64,000 nucleotides of DNA from Dimorphilus gyrociliatus (taxonomy: Eukaryota > Annelida > Polychaeta > Dinophilidae). The notes beneath the pieces were generated by a model that did no database searches, had not been told where the DNA came from, and saw only the letters and a list, made by a program, of their open reading frames with translations. The stretch lies in contig CAJFCJ010000001.1 of the NCBI GenBank assembly GCA_904063045.1, positions 565,501-629,500 on the forward strand, given 5' to 3'. Each line of letters starts with the position of its first letter. Positions within the stretch are counted from its first letter, which is position 1. Positions 62,804 through 64,000 of the stretch are shown piece by piece. The position numbers and the translations under genes are program-made.

Positions 62804-64000
62804 TTAATCATCAAAGGTTCTTTTGGTGCCTTGAAATTTTTGAAAGCCTCTTGATCCTCCTCTTGAACCACCTCTGAAGCCACCTCCTCCTCTAGGACCT
62901 CCACGGCCGCCTCCTCGACCACCAAATCCACCACGCCCTCCTCTACCTCCAAATCCACCTCTTCCTCCACGACCACCTCCGCCTCGTCCACCACGACCTC
63001 CACCGCTACCACGGGGAGTTGAAAAATCCACAAATACATTTCTACCATCTATGTCCAAACCTTGCTTTTCAGCAAGACTTTTCTTAGCATCCTCTTCAGA
63101 AGCAAATTCTACATATCCAAATCCCTTGGATTTGCCTGTATCTTGATGTGTGACAATGCGAGCAACAACACCACCCATAAGTTCTTTTAGTGTTTCTTCA
63201 GTGGTATCATAACTCAAGTTCTTTACAAATAAGGTTTTTGAAGGAACACCATCCGATGTACCCTTTCTATCTCCTTTCGTGTTTTTGCTTTTAGTACCAC
63301 AGAAGTCTAAAAAGAGAGCTTGTCCTTTCAATTCTTTTCCCTGATGTTTTTCTAATGCTTTTTCTACATCCCCTTCAGAAGCATATTCGGCGAAAGCAAA
63401 TCTGTGAAAAACAGTAAAGTTACTTTTCATTCTACATTGAAAATTGGATATACTGCTGGTTAGCTAAATATCAGACAAATGCCTCGAGATATTAAGATCA
63501 TAGACACAACGTCTATCAATAAATATGGTAGCTTTCTCGTTCATCATTAACTTTCATTTCATTTGAGCTAAGTCATTTGCTAACTTTTACTCACCCTCTA
63601 TGACCCATTCCTTGTTTATTTTTAGCCAGTCTTATCTCTACAGCATCATCAAATATGTCCTTTATATCCTTCTCTGTTACTTTTTCTGCGATATTCTTTA
63701 TAAATAGCGTATTCTGATCTTTTTCTGCGGAAAAAATATGTTTTTAAAGCTGGGAAGAACTTATTTTGATAAACATATCTAAGATGAAAGTATCAGGCCA
63801 AATGCCTAGAACTACATGTACATAACGTGTTCAGACTCGTCATCTGTTCATCATTTAAACAAAATACTGTTAAAATTTTACCAATAACTTACTTTCAAAT
63901 GTGTTGGTTTTGGGTTTATCATTTTTTCCTTTATTGTCTTCTCTGATAGATATTTCAGCCCCCTTCCATTCGTTTCCACTTAAAGAAATTCCTTTTTGAA
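62804..64000 (-). CDS. NCL: Nucleolin (3' part; gene runs off the right edge)
   Basis: RNA-binding nucleolar protein; only the last three exons are in the window: >64000-63893, 63724-63595, 63401-62804. The visible protein has the end of one RRM (NEWKGAEISIRE), a complete RRM (NTLFIKNIAEKVTEKDI to LFLDFCG), another RRM (KTLFVKNLSYDTTEETL, ARIVTHQDTGKSKGFGYVEF) and a C-terminal RGG/GAR tail of about 65 residues (GGRGG, GGFGG units). The last RRM and tail closely follow vertebrate nucleolin RRM4-GAR. The acidic N-terminus expected of nucleolin is outside. RGG tails are standard PRMT1 substrates. An antisense Val/Glu-rich frame over the tail is an artefact. Confidence 0.9.

Noticed and set aside
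62800-63048. Minus-strand Val/Glu-rich frame
   Set aside because: Shifted reading of the nucleolin RGG tail; a composition artefact.

Overview
The window is animal nuclear DNA. It is AT-rich, densely packed with genes on both strands, and almost every gene is cut by very short spliceosomal introns (mostly 45-90 nt, GT-AG). The genes I recognise are typical of bilaterian animals: an IP3 receptor-family channel, EDEM3, PRMT1, OTUD3, BRK1, DXO, CHMP1B, SFT2D, PFDN2, RPA3, nucleolin and PDCD6. Two ependymin-related secreted proteins and multi-VWA extracellular proteins point to a lophotrochozoan invertebrate. The small introns would suit a compact annelid genome of the Dimorphilus kind, but that is inference, not something read directly. 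I found no transposase, reverse transcriptase, CRISPR array, rRNA or convincing tRNA.

Layout, left to right: 1-1750 non-coding; 1751-5492 (-) secreted protein with five VWA and three EGF modules; 5.5-7.7 kb non-coding; 7745-9870 (+) macro-RING-Deltex-C protein; 9.9-12 kb non-coding; 12007-14856 (+) ZU5/death-domain protein (DTHD1-like); 15017-15826 (-) penta-EF-hand PDCD6 back to back with 16038-19163 (+) EDEM3; 19452-20873 (-) PRMT1 back to back with 21253-23253 (+) OTUD3; 23542-23923 (+) BRK1; 24649-27454 (-) LEKR1-like coiled coil; 28666-30245 (+) DXO; a 3.5-kb gene-free block; 33753-43701 (-) IP3 receptor-family channel, about 2588 aa in 16 exons; a 2-kb gene-free block with a CTCF-like core; 45778-48198 (+) three-VWA protein; 48607-50149 (+) novel repeat/transmembrane protein; 51181-54580 two ependymin-related genes flanking a bacterial-looking aminotransferase; 55197-55634 (+) orphan; 56070-56848 (-) PFDN2; 57214-58115 (-) SFT2D back to back with 58453-59285 (+) CHMP1B; 59673-60279 (+) RING/TM protein, 10 bp from 60290-60802 (-) RPA3; 61440-62631 (+) aldo-keto reductase; 62804-64000 (-) 3' part of nucleolin.

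Functional themes are protein quality control and membrane traffic (EDEM3, OTUD3, RING proteins, CHMP1B, SFT2D, PFDN2, PDCD6), RNA and nucleic-acid metabolism (DXO, nucleolin, RPA3, PRMT1, whose usual substrates include RGG proteins such as nucleolin), calcium signalling (the IP3R-like channel, PDCD6) and secreted adhesion-type proteins (VWA and ependymin families). Several housekeeping genes are head-to-head with 150-640 bp between start codons. The most unusual items are the IP3R-like channel with an altered selectivity filter and altered ligand loop, the macro-RING-DTC fusion, and the repeat/transmembrane protein at 48.6-50.1 kb. All exon structures were built by eye from splice signals and reading frame, and no searches were run.
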